Shown here piece after piece: positions 1-8,271 of a DNA stretch of 64,000 nt. Both the position numbers and the translations under genes were made by a program. The stretch spans positions 15,834 to 79,833 of the forward strand of contig JANNOO010000036.1 in assembly GCA_031399165.1 (NCBI GenBank), read 5' to 3'. The DNA comes from JAKFWI01 sp031399165. Lineage in GTDB: Bacteria > Pseudomonadota > Alphaproteobacteria > Caulobacterales > Aquidulcibacteraceae. The notes under the pieces were generated by a model. It did no database searches, was not told where the DNA came from, and was given only the letters and a program-made list of their open reading frames with translations. Within the stretch, counting starts at the first letter, position 1, and each line of letters begins with the position of its first letter.

Positions 1-1428
1 CGCGGAGACGGGCGCAATTCAATCTGGAACGAGCATTGCTACTTTTCGCCGATGACGCCGGGCGCGGCGCAACGCGCAGCATACTTCGTCTCGCAGGTGG
101 ATAAAACTGACCCGGATTTGCTTGAAATGCTTTGCCGGGAAGTCAGCCACGTTCAAGCTGAGGAGCAGGCCCCGACGCTTTCGGGCGTCGTCGCCGCCAA
201 GCAGAACGCCAGCTTTACGCCGCTGAAGCCAGGCGACCGTGTCGTCGTCTTCACCCATGCGTTGCCGCCAGGGGGCGCGGAGCGACAATGGGTGTTGCTG
301 GCGCAGACGTTGAAGGAGATGGGTTACGAAGTGACTTTCGTCGTCAACAATGAACTGACGGGACGCGACGGCCACTATCTCCCCCATCTCGAAGCGGCAG
401 GCATTCCCGTGCGCGTTGCGCGAGATTTATCGCTTCTGCAATTGCGTTACAGCAACGCCGATATCGCCGACCTTCCAATTGCACGACGCCTCGTGGAGGC
501 GGTGGCCGTTTTTGATGAGCTTAAGCCCAAGGTGATCTTTGCGGCGCTCGACGAGAGTAATTTGATCGCGGGCATAGCGGCGCACATGCTGCATGATACT
601 CGGGCCGTACTGTCTTTTCGAAACTATAATCCGAGCCGCTTCAGCTATCTCGACACACCTTGGTATCAACCGGCTTATGCCGCCTTGGCGCAATCCCCGC
701 TGATCAGCTTCTCGGGCAATTGCACGGATGCGAACAACGACTACGCCGATTGGATCGGTATGCCGCGGGCGAACGTAACGCTCACACCCAACGCGATCTG
801 CGCGGAAATGTTTCCGCCGCCCACCCCGGTTCAGATCGAAGCCGTTCGGGCTGAGTTGTCGCTGACAAAGGAGACGCCTGTCGTGCTCGGCGTCTTCCGC
901 CTGTCCGAGGAGAAAGAACCGTTCGCGTTTGTCGATACGTGCGCCCGTATCGCCGCGAGAACGCCGGACGCGGTATTTCTGGTGGCCGGCGTTGGCCCGC
1001 TGGAAGCGCAGATCGCTGAGCGCGCCGCGGCGGCCGGCCTCAGCGGGCGCTTTCGCCTTCTGGGCAGGCGAAGCGACGTCAACGCGCTCATGGGCGCTGC
1101 ATCGCTGCTGTTGCTGACGTCCAAATTTGAGGGCATGCCGAACGCCGTGATGGAAGCCCAATTTGTCGGACTGCCCGTAGTCGCCACCGATGCGGGCGCG
1201 ACGCGCGAAACCAGCGCGGCGGGTCTGTCGTCCTTTATCCGGCCGATCGGCGACGTTGCCGGACTCGCAGAAGATTGCTTGCGGATCCTGTCCGATCCCG
1301 CTTTGGCCGCTCGCATGGGGGAAGCGGGCAAGGAGCACGTGCGCGCTTTCACCAGGCAAGCGATGGCCCAGCGCTTTATCGACGTAGCCAACAAATACGC
1401 CGATCGTCTCGCGTACGACGCGGCTTAG
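1..1428 (+). CDS. GT4-type glycosyltransferase, 5' end outside the window
   Basis: A retaining GT-B (family 4-like) glycosyltransferase, probably cytoplasmic and adding a sugar to a lipid-linked surface glycan. The frame is open to base 1, so the gene is partial; the first in-window ATG (52) is probably internal. Residues counted from that ATG show a GGAERQ acceptor-side motif near 76-81, and later GVFRLSEEKE, then EGMPNAVMEA and GLPVVATDAG, the usual donor-binding half of GT4 enzymes. The codons before ATG 52 encode GDGRNSIW followed by a YFS motif, resembling the small module repeated in other proteins of this locus, which supports a longer protein. It lies 8 bp ahead of the Wzm permease and is probably co-transcribed with the exporter. 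The donor and acceptor sugars cannot be told from sequence. Confidence 0.85.
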   Translation, partial: RGDGRNSIWNEHCYFSPMTPGAAQRAAYFVSQVDKTDPDLLEMLCREVSHVQAEEQAPTLSGVVAAKQNASFTPLKPGDRVVVFTHALPPGGAERQWVLLAQTLKEMGYEVTFVVNNELTGRDGHYLPHLEAAGIPVRVARDLSLLQLRYSNADIADLPIARRLVEAVAVFDELKPKVIFAALDESNLIAGIAAHMLHDTRAVLSFRNYNPSRFSYLDTPWYQPAYAALAQSPLISFSGNCTDANNDYADWIGMPRANVTLTPNAICAEMFPPPTPVQIEAVRAELSLTKETPVVLGVFRLSEEKEPFAFVDTCARIAARTPDAVFLVAGVGPLEAQIAERAAAAGLSGRFRLLGRRSDVNALMGAASLLLLTSKFEGMPNAVMEAQFVGLPVVATDAGATRETSAAGLSSFIRPIGDVAGLAEDCLRILSDPALAARMGEAGKEHVRAFTRQAMAQRFIDVANKYADRLAYDAA

Positions 1429-1436
1429 GGGCTTCC

Positions 1437-2285
1437 ATGGCTAACTCTGTGATCCGCGTGCTTGACCTGCCAGGTCACGTGCAGGCCTTGCTCAGCGCCC
1501 TGACGCAGCTCTGGCGCTATCGAACACTCACGCTGGAAATGACCAAGCGCGACCTGCTCGATCGCTATGCGGGCAGCGCCTTCGGCGCGGTCTGGACGTT
1601 CCTGTCGCCACTGCTCATCAGCGGCGCCAACCTGCTCGCCTACCTGTATATCTTCCGCATTCGGCTGCACCCGGGCGATACGGGCGCGGGCTATGCGGCG
1701 TTTGTTCTCTCGGGCATGGCGGCCTGGATGGCCTTTTCGGATGCGGTCGGCCGCGCCTCTTCGGTAATCGCCAGCAACGGCAATCTCGTGAAGCAGATCG
1801 TTTTTCCGAGCGAGGTCCTGCCGGTAAAGCTGGCGATCGCCAGTGTCCCGACGCTGCTGATCACAGCCGCTCTGGTCGTTGGCGTTGCAGCATTCACCGG
1901 CAACGGCAGCATTTTTGGTTTGCTGATCCTGTTTCCGATCGCCTTCGTGCTCTTCATGACGTTCCTGACCGGCTGCTGCTATCTATTGGCTGCCATTGGC
2001 GTGTACTTTCGCGATCTCAAGGACATCGTCGGCGTGCTGCTCTCGGCAGGCCTTTTCCTGCATCCAATTTTTTACCCCCCCGAAGCGGTTCCGCCATGGA
2101 TGGCGAATGTCTTCTTGGCGAGCCCGCTGAGCTATTTCATCTGGTGTTTTCGCGACGCGCTTTACTACGGAGCGGTCACGCATCTCTGGGTCTGGGCTGT
2201 CGCGCCGGTCTGGAGCGCTCTTTCGCTCGCGATAGGCTGGCGCACGTTTCGCGCGCTCAGGCCGAGCTTCGGCAACGTGTTGTAG
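1437..2285 (+). CDS. wzm: O-antigen/polysaccharide ABC transporter permease (Wzm-like)
   Basis: The membrane subunit of an ABC-2 polysaccharide exporter, 282 aa, with about six hydrophobic segments. Its partner is the ATPase encoded immediately downstream, and together they would flip undecaprenyl-linked glycan across the inner membrane. The N-terminal stretch MTKRDLLDRYAGSAFG followed by WTFLSPL is characteristic of Wzm/TagG/KpsM permeases. I chose the ATG at 1437, 8 bp after the upstream stop; the longer open frame starting at 1275 would lie inside the glycosyltransferase gene. Assignment to the family is firm; the exported polymer is unknown. Confidence 0.92.
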   Translation: MANSVIRVLDLPGHVQALLSALTQLWRYRTLTLEMTKRDLLDRYAGSAFGAVWTFLSPLLISGANLLAYLYIFRIRLHPGDTGAGYAAFVLSGMAAWMAFSDAVGRASSVIASNGNLVKQIVFPSEVLPVKLAIASVPTLLITAALVVGVAAFTGNGSIFGLLILFPIAFVLFMTFLTGCCYLLAAIGVYFRDLKDIVGVLLSAGLFLHPIFYPPEAVPPWMANVFLASPLSYFIWCFRDALYYGAVTHLWVWAVAPVWSALSLAIGWRTFRALRPSFGNVL

Positions 2286-2296
2286 AGCGCGTGAAC

Positions 2297-3619
2297 ATGC
2301 CTTCTCACCCCGCCGCTGGAGACGTGGCTGCCGATCAGCCGGCCGTCGTCGTCAGCCACATCAGCAAGGCTTATCGCGTCTGGTCGAACCCGCGCGAAAT
2401 GCTGATGGATTCCCTGTTCGGCGGCAAACGGCATTCCGAGTTTCAGGCGCTGAAGGATGTTTCCTTTATCGTCCCGCGCGGCTCCGTCGTAGGCCTGCTG
2501 GGCCGAAACGGCGCGGGCAAAAGCACGCTCCTGCGCATCATCGCCGGCACGCTCGACGCCACCAGCGGTCATGCGTCTGTGGCGGGCAAAGTCTCCGCCA
2601 TCCTTGAACTCGGCACCGGCTTTCACCCCGAATATACCGGCCGCGAAAACGTCTTTCTTGGCGGTCTGTGCCTTGGTCTGACGCGCGCGGAGGTCGAAAA
2701 GCGGTACGATGAGATCGTTGCGTTCGCCGAACTGGAGGACTTCATGGATCGTCCGTTCCGGACGTTCTCCAGCGGCATGCAGGCCCGGCTGACCTTCGCC
2801 GTCGCAACCTGCGTCGATCCTGAAGTACTGATACTGGACGAAGCGCTGAGCGTCGGCGATGCGCGGTTTCAGCTCAAATCCTTCGATCGCATTCGCGACT
2901 TCAAACGGCGCGGCAAGTCGATCATCCTGGTTTCGCACAGCATTTCCTCGATCGTCGCCATTTGCGATCGCGCGATCTTGCTTGAAGCCGGCCAGATGAT
3001 CAGCGAAGGCGATCCAAGCGCCGTCACGAATTTGTATCACGAGTTGCTGTTCGCCGAGGCGCAGCCCAAACTCTCTCCGCCGCCAGCGCCAACCCATGTT
3101 GAGCCCGTCGGCGAGCCTGTTGATTCAGGCGAAGATGATCTACCCCCACCAGAGCCAACGCCGGAAAACCCGCGCGAACACCGCTACGGCAGGCGGCAGA
3201 TCGAAATCGTTGACGTGACGATCGTAAACCAGGATGGCGTCCCGGTTCATTCCTTGAAGTCGCTGCAACAATACCGCATCATCTACCGCATCCGCGCCAA
3301 GGAAGCCGGCTCGGGCCTTGGCGTCGGGTTTCATGTCCGCAATACGCAGGGCATGGAAGTGTTCGCCTGGGATTCGCACAATAGCGGCGCAGGTTCACTG
3401 GGCCCATTTGCGGCCGGCGAATCCCGCGATGTCGAGATCAGCTTTCGATGCAATCTGAACCAGGGCCACTACTTCGTATCGGCGACGCTGGCCCATCCCG
3501 ACCAGACTAAGGAAGACGTCCGCTTCGATTGTGCAGACCTGATCGTTGATCCGGTGCCGCAGCTGCATCACGCGTCGATCGTCAATCTGGAGGTCACGTT
3601 CCACGACCGCGGCCGCTGA
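2297..3619 (+). CDS. wzt: O-antigen ABC transporter ATPase with C-terminal glycan-binding domain (Wzt-like)
   Basis: The ATP-hydrolysing subunit of the Wzm/Wzt exporter, 440 aa. The N-terminal ABC domain has Walker A GRNGAGKST (about residues 69-77), the SSGMQ signature typical of this subfamily (158-162) and Walker B LILDEAL (178-184). A proline-rich linker (about 255-295) leads to a beta-rich C-terminal domain (300-440) of the Wzt_C type, which in characterised members binds the modified end of the glycan before export. That implies a terminal modification of the polymer, and methyltransferases lie next door. The start is ATG 2297; a GTG two codons upstream (2291) is possible. The stop is 6 bp from the stop of the convergent methyltransferase gene. 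Confidence 0.93.
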   Translation: MPSHPAAGDVAADQPAVVVSHISKAYRVWSNPREMLMDSLFGGKRHSEFQALKDVSFIVPRGSVVGLLGRNGAGKSTLLRIIAGTLDATSGHASVAGKVSAILELGTGFHPEYTGRENVFLGGLCLGLTRAEVEKRYDEIVAFAELEDFMDRPFRTFSSGMQARLTFAVATCVDPEVLILDEALSVGDARFQLKSFDRIRDFKRRGKSIILVSHSISSIVAICDRAILLEAGQMISEGDPSAVTNLYHELLFAEAQPKLSPPPAPTHVEPVGEPVDSGEDDLPPPEPTPENPREHRYGRRQIEIVDVTIVNQDGVPVHSLKSLQQYRIIYRIRAKEAGSGLGVGFHVRNTQGMEVFAWDSHNSGAGSLGPFAAGESRDVEISFRCNLNQGHYFVSATLAHPDQTKEDVRFDCADLIVDPVPQLHHASIVNLEVTFHDRGR

Positions 3620-3625
3620 GGCAGG

Positions 3626-5146
3626 CTAAGGCTTGACGCACAAGAACTTGACGTCGAGCACGGACAGATCAACCAGATCGTAGCTGTCAAACGGCGGGTG
3701 GAAAGTCGATCGCATCGCGGCGCTTACGGTCGGCGCGACATCCGTCAGATCGCTGACCTGAACGGCTCCGGGCAATCTTCCCGTCTTGGCGCATGCTTCA
3801 AATCCGGCCTCCGCAATCCCGTAGGATGCGTCGATAATTTTGAAGCCGCGTTGTGCGATAAGCTTGGCGTGATCGGAGGCACGCAAGCGGTTTTCCGCTC
3901 CGGTTTTGGCATACTCCTCCGCGGAGACAGTCAAAAAGCGCAGCGGATCCCAGAAGGTCAGGTGATCGCGCAGATCGATCGCATGTCTCATCACGCCGCC
4001 CGGCCGGAGCAGCTTCCACATCACGTCCACCGCTTCCTCAATGTCGAAGACGTGCTCCATCACTGACGTGGAGATGATCAGATCGACGCTTTCGGGCGCG
4101 ATGCGCAGATCCTGGAATCGCGTCTTGCCGTGCGTCTCCAGCCCAGTCACACCGCGGCGACCAGCACGATCAGGGGTGGAAAGCGCACGCTCAAGCGCAA
4201 GAGAGAGATCGGAAGAAAATAGGCGCGAAGCCGCGATCAGCTTTTCGAGGAATTCTCCGTCGAAATCGGCGTTGATATGCCCGAGATCATTGGCAATGAA
4301 GCGTTCCCACCCTTCCGCCCGGCAACGCAGGCCCAAAAATGGCCTCGATCCGCATCCGATTTCCAATGTTGTCGTCGGCAGTGGAACAGAAAACGCATGT
4401 AGGTCCCTGGTAATCTCCTCAAAATACCGGAAGAAATTCGAGAATATGCTGTTGTTCACGCCGTTATTGGCGAGGATGAGTTCAAGCAATTTCTGATCGT
4501 CGGTCGCAATCGCGCTTTGAAGTTGATCCTGTAGGGCCTGAATCACGCGCACGCGCGGGATACGCAACTCGTAGCGACGTTTATTGGTGTTGGGGTCTGA
4601 GGCGTCCGAGGATGAAAAAAATACGCTTCCATCCCAGATTGAGAAACGTCCCCCGCCGAAATCGCGGATTTCCTGATGGGTGACACCGGAAGGTCCAAGG
4701 ACCGTCCCGTCTTCAAACAGGAGAGAAGCGGACTTTACCTCCTCGTTCAGCGCTTCGGTCGGCGCGGGAGCACAAAATGCGGCAGCGCCTGCATTGGCAA
4801 ACGGCCGTGGCAGTTCAACCCGCTCAAATTCGTCGCGTCGGGCCGCCTCTGCATCAAGTCGCGCCCGCACTTCAGGACTGAGAACACGAAACGCATAGCC
4901 GCGGCCGTTGTTGTTGCAGTCTGAGCTGTCCGACGCGGAAAAAAATACGTGGCCATCCCAAACGGAGTAACGCCCTCCACCGTATTGGCGGATGTTGTCG
5001 TGGATCGAGTCCCATGGGCCCAAGGGTGTATCGTCTTCGGTCAGCACGGCCTCCGCACCATCGAACACGGCGGCAGGCAGCTTCGCGATGAAGCCGGCGC
5101 CACCGCCTTCATTGTATGGTCGGATCAGCGGAAAATAAGTGTACAA
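3626..5146 (-). CDS. SAM-dependent methyltransferase carrying two copies of an unnamed N-terminal module
   Basis: A 506-aa class I SAM methyltransferase. The catalytic half starts around residue 250, with motif I LEIGCGSRPF (261-270) and a later VMEHVFD segment typical of Methyltransf_11-like enzymes. The N-terminal half holds two tandem copies of a module (about residues 12-88 and 118-195), each with LGP, then an H-x-x-I-R segment, GGGR[YF]S, a Trp, a FFS strand and SDxSD followed by an Asn/Arg/Tyr tail. The only start available in this frame is TTG at 5146, because a stop codon lies two codons upstream and no ATG occurs in the N-terminal region; the ribosome site is weak. A role in methylating a sugar of the locus glycan is inference from context. 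The module's role is unknown. Confidence 0.85.
   Translation of the reverse strand: MYTYFPLIRPYNEGGGAGFIAKLPAAVFDGAEAVLTEDDTPLGPWDSIHDNIRQYGGGRYSVWDGHVFFSASDSSDCNNNGRGYAFRVLSPEVRARLDAEAARRDEFERVELPRPFANAGAAAFCAPAPTEALNEEVKSASLLFEDGTVLGPSGVTHQEIRDFGGGRFSIWDGSVFFSSSDASDPNTNKRRYELRIPRVRVIQALQDQLQSAIATDDQKLLELILANNGVNNSIFSNFFRYFEEITRDLHAFSVPLPTTTLEIGCGSRPFLGLRCRAEGWERFIANDLGHINADFDGEFLEKLIAASRLFSSDLSLALERALSTPDRAGRRGVTGLETHGKTRFQDLRIAPESVDLIISTSVMEHVFDIEEAVDVMWKLLRPGGVMRHAIDLRDHLTFWDPLRFLTVSAEEYAKTGAENRLRASDHAKLIAQRGFKIIDASYGIAEAGFEACAKTGRLPGAVQVSDLTDVAPTVSAAMRSTFHPPFDSYDLVDLSVLDVKFLCVKP
4562..4795 (-). other. Conserved module, copy B (second in the 506-aa methyltransferase)
   Basis: This encodes about residues 118-195. 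The landmarks are VLGP, H-Q-E-I-R, GGGRFSIW, VFFSSSDASD and an N-K-R-R-Y ending, so the closing Gly is Lys here. It is separated from copy A by about 30 charged, Ala-rich residues, which reads as a flexible linker between two folded units. Confidence 0.75.
4883..5113 (-). other. Conserved module, copy A (first in the 506-aa methyltransferase)
   Basis: This encodes about residues 12-88 of the methyltransferase. It shares with the other copies an N-terminal GGGAGFIA strand, a TPLGP turn, H-D-x-I-R, GGGRYSVW, VFFSASDSSD and an NGRGY ending. The copies agree at more than half of the positions across the core, including rare residues (Trp, His, paired Ser-Asp). I recognise no named family for it. 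Confidence 0.75.
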
Positions 5147-5179
5147 GGCTTACTGCAACCTAAACACGAGAAAACAATT

Positions 5180-5986
5180 TCACGATGCGCTGAGCTGATT
5201 TCGGGGCCGTCGCAACATGAAGCGCACGCCGGTTAGGCGCAACTCGTCGACCGGCCATCTTCCGTAACGCGACCCGCTGGCGCGAAGGCGCGGAGCGACG
5301 TCTGCGAGGTACTCGTCCGTCGCGAAGCCATTATGCTCCTCATCGAGAATCTCGAAGCCGGCGCCGCGCAGGAATTGCCGCGCCTCGACCGGCCGCCAGC
5401 GCGTGCCCTTTTCGCCGTTGGTGCTGGCGATAAACGCGGCGGCGGCGCTTTCGTCGCCGATCAAGTGATCGAGCGGGCGATCAAAATTACCGTGAAAGCG
5501 GAAATCCACCTGGTGCGAGTTAACGCCGCCGGGTCTGGTTACGCGGAAGACCTCGCGGCACGCTTGCGGGAGGTCCATCACGTGCTCAAGCACCGCGTTG
5601 GAATAAACGATATCGACGGATTCATTGGGAACAGAGTCCAATTCCTCGGCCCATTCCAGATGCATCGCCAGAACGCCCTCGTATCCGCCGCGATCAAGAA
5701 CCGCATCCAGGGGCGCGCACGGCGCGCCCCAGAGCCGGCGAAGCTCTTCGTAGAACGCTGGATGATAGGACGGGTCCCAGCTATGCAGGAACCGATCAGC
5801 CACGGCGCAGCGGGCGCCAAGCCCCGCGATGATCAGCGACGTGCCGAAATTGTTGCCAGGACCCAATTCAAGGAACGATGCGCCATCCACATGCGCGCCG
5901 AGCCCCTTTATGTGATCAAGCGCATACCCCGCCAGCGCCACCGCATGGGTCGCGGCCGCAATGATTGATTGGTTGGTCTCGCTCAT
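5180..5986 (-). CDS. Class I SAM-dependent methyltransferase
   Basis: A 268-aa methyltransferase of the Methyltransf_11 type. The SAM-binding motif FLELGPGNNFG lies near the N-terminus, with IVYSNAVLEHV as the post-II motif and VTRPGGV as motif III. Its ATG (5986) overlaps the stop of the upstream membrane glycosyltransferase by ATGA, so the two are translationally coupled; the GTG at 5995 is a longer alternative. It lacks the module found in its neighbours. A plausible job is O- or C-methylation of a sugar in the locus product, but the substrate cannot be read from sequence. Confidence 0.85.
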   Translation of the reverse strand: MSETNQSIIAAATHAVALAGYALDHIKGLGAHVDGASFLELGPGNNFGTSLIIAGLGARCAVADRFLHSWDPSYHPAFYEELRRLWGAPCAPLDAVLDRGGYEGVLAMHLEWAEELDSVPNESVDIVYSNAVLEHVMDLPQACREVFRVTRPGGVNSHQVDFRFHGNFDRPLDHLIGDESAAAAFIASTNGEKGTRWRPVEARQFLRGAGFEILDEEHNGFATDEYLADVAPRLRASGSRYGRWPVDELRLTGVRFMLRRPRNQLSAS

Positions 5987-8136
5987 GACTGCCACCCCTG
6001 TCTGGTGCGCGTTACAATCGCCCAGGCGCCGGCGACGCCAGAGGCGATGGCGGCAAGAAACATAAGCACGACGACATCCTGAATTGGCGCGAAAAGTCTC
6101 GGCGGTTCAGCCGTATTGATCAAGCCGTGTAACGCGATATAGCCAAGAGACAATACGCCCGCGAAAGCCGCCACTTCCAGCGCCCTCATGGCCGCACCCG
6201 TCCGCGCGGCGGGCGCCAGCAGAACAAGCGGAAAAAACCACGCAATCCTTGGCAGGATAGCGAAGATGGGCTCGATCGCACCCGCCACCATCTGAAACCA
6301 TTGATCGACGATGTGCGCGCGCGTCACGTCTTCTGGATCGGCGCCGGCGGCTTTTCCGCAAGGCGAGAGCGGACCTGAAAGCAAAAAGCGCGCGACAAAA
6401 AATGTCTGCGGCGGCGGCGGCGGGCTGGCGCTGCACGGCGGCGGCGGCGTGTTCCACTTGACGTAAAGCATCGCGCGCGTTTCCTGCGCCTGGCGGGCGT
6501 GGTCAGCGAAATCGAGAGCAGAGGGGCGGAACAAGGAATACTTGAAGCTATACCCCTGTCGCATGAACGCCTCGGCGCGATTCAAGGCGAACGACAGATA
6601 TTCGGGGAGGTGCGCCTTAAGACCTTCTGATGCGATGGCGCCATAGGCCCTGTCCATCGAGTAGGTATCAGGGATCGTGCCGTGATCGCGCAGATATTCC
6701 TCGATAATCGACCGGGGGCTAACCTCGCCGAAGTCAGCACGTAGTTTGTCCGTGGTAGATCCATAGATCAGCCAATTCGGCTGGAAGTCTCCCTTGGCTA
6801 CATACTCGCGGGTGTAGCGCTCCATGATCGGCCTTAAACGCGCCTTCAGTTCCGCGTTTCGCGGCGATGCGTAATCGATCAGATGTCCGGAATGAGAAAA
6901 CTGATTTGTCCCCGAGAAATTGGTGAGCGCGAATTGCCCGAAACGCAGATCGAAGGCGAGCATGAACAGGACCAGTGTCGCCGCTGCAACGGCGCTGACC
7001 AGCGCTGCATGGCGCACGATGGCGCCGCGCTCCGTCGCCCGGCGCCACCAGCAATAGCCGTAGAGCAATAGTGTGGAAACGAAACAGACCATTGCCGTCG
7101 GCTTGACCAGGAGGCTTGCGGCGGTAACGGCCGCCAGCACGCCAGCCCGCCGCAAGGAGGCCGGCCGCTGCGCCACAAGCAGCGCCGCCGCCACGTAAAG
7201 CATGAACATCACGCGCGAGTAATGCTCGCTCATCAAGTAATACTCGAAGGTCAAATCCTTCGGCGAGAAGCAAAGGTAGACCAGCATGGCGAACGCAACG
7301 GCGCGCAGCCGCGTCCATTGAGCGAGCGCAAATGTCAGCGCTGCCGTCGCGGCGAGCCACGCGATATTGGCCGTGATCAGCAACCCGATCGGGTGATGGA
7401 AAACTATCGCCGCGATTGAAATAGCCAGCGGAAATCCGGGCGTTCTTTGTTCGCCGAACGGAAGCGCCGGATTTTCCATCGCCGCCCAAACATAGCTCGC
7501 CGTGTCGGGCGATATAAACGGCGTCTGCAACGTCGCCGTCCAGAACACCCTGATCGCCAGCGCGATCAGCAAGACCAAGCCGGACGCGGCCCAAAACAGG
7601 CGGCCCGCAAGCCTCGCATCGACAAATTCGCCGACGCCTCGCCACCCTTTTCGCAAATTGCTGTTCTGATCACGAAAACCGAACGCAAGGAGGATCGCCA
7701 ATGGCAACACGCCCAGGATCGCGACACCCGGCGAGAGCTTCGCCGAACGCTGGAGCACATAGGCGCGCCCGTTGGTTCTGGGATCGGTGTTGTCGCTAGT
7801 CGCGAAATAGATCGTGTGGTCCCAATACGAAAAACGTCCCTGACCTATGTGGCGAATCTCATCGTGCAGGGCATGCGCGGGACCGAGTGGGCGCCCGTTC
7901 TCCGTCAGAACGACGCTGGCGATGTAGCCGGCGGGCCCGCCATCACTTGCGATGTCGAACGGAAAGACAGCATTCTTGACGCCAAGGGTATAGGCATTGC
8001 GTTCGTTGACCGAGATTTGCGCCGGATCGACTTTGACGTTTGCCGGCGCCCCCACGAACGCCAGGTACAGTGAAGCGGAAGCCAGAGCGGAAGCCAAGGC
8101 GACGCCCAGCGCCCGAATCCAATTCGACTTAAGCAC
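5983..8136 (-). CDS. Polytopic GT-C-like glycosyltransferase with an extracytoplasmic copy of the module
   Basis: A 717-aa inner-membrane protein with an N-terminal anchor (about residues 8-28), a hydrophilic segment to about 135, and then roughly ten further hydrophobic helices. After the second group of helices the loop FISPDTASY and then RTPGFPL resemble the first periplasmic loop of ArnT/PMT-type (GT39/GT83) enzymes, which use polyprenyl-phosphate sugars. The hydrophilic segment between the first and second helices carries one module copy (about 56-129). A proline-rich loop encoded by GGC repeats sits around 6409-6456. The start is GTG 8136, preceded by a GAAG-type site; no ATG fits. It is the first gene of a leftward run with the two methyltransferases. 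The donor sugar is unknown. Confidence 0.75.
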   Translation of the reverse strand: MLKSNWIRALGVALASALASASLYLAFVGAPANVKVDPAQISVNERNAYTLGVKNAVFPFDIASDGGPAGYIASVVLTENGRPLGPAHALHDEIRHIGQGRFSYWDHTIYFATSDNTDPRTNGRAYVLQRSAKLSPGVAILGVLPLAILLAFGFRDQNSNLRKGWRGVGEFVDARLAGRLFWAASGLVLLIALAIRVFWTATLQTPFISPDTASYVWAAMENPALPFGEQRTPGFPLAISIAAIVFHHPIGLLITANIAWLAATAALTFALAQWTRLRAVAFAMLVYLCFSPKDLTFEYYLMSEHYSRVMFMLYVAAALLVAQRPASLRRAGVLAAVTAASLLVKPTAMVCFVSTLLLYGYCWWRRATERGAIVRHAALVSAVAAATLVLFMLAFDLRFGQFALTNFSGTNQFSHSGHLIDYASPRNAELKARLRPIMERYTREYVAKGDFQPNWLIYGSTTDKLRADFGEVSPRSIIEEYLRDHGTIPDTYSMDRAYGAIASEGLKAHLPEYLSFALNRAEAFMRQGYSFKYSLFRPSALDFADHARQAQETRAMLYVKWNTPPPPCSASPPPPPQTFFVARFLLSGPLSPCGKAAGADPEDVTRAHIVDQWFQMVAGAIEPIFAILPRIAWFFPLVLLAPAARTGAAMRALEVAAFAGVLSLGYIALHGLINTAEPPRLFAPIQDVVVLMFLAAIASGVAGAWAIVTRTRQGWQS
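7750..7971 (-). other. Conserved module, copy C (in the GT-C membrane protein)
   Basis: This encodes about residues 56-129. The landmarks are GGPAGYIA, RPLGP, H-D-E-I-R, GQGRFSYW, IYFATSDNTD and NGRAY. It sits between the first two predicted membrane helices, so it should face the periplasm if the N-terminus is cytoplasmic. Confidence 0.75.
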
Positions 8137-8271
8137 CTTCTAAGCCCTCACCGCCCCCACTCCTCTATAGCAGGTCGCAATACCGATAAAACAACCGGCG
8201 CCGCCTTCTCGCTGCCCTCGCTCTGGGTTAAACGCCAGTGTCCCATTCCTCGCCTGAAGAGCCTCCGTTCC

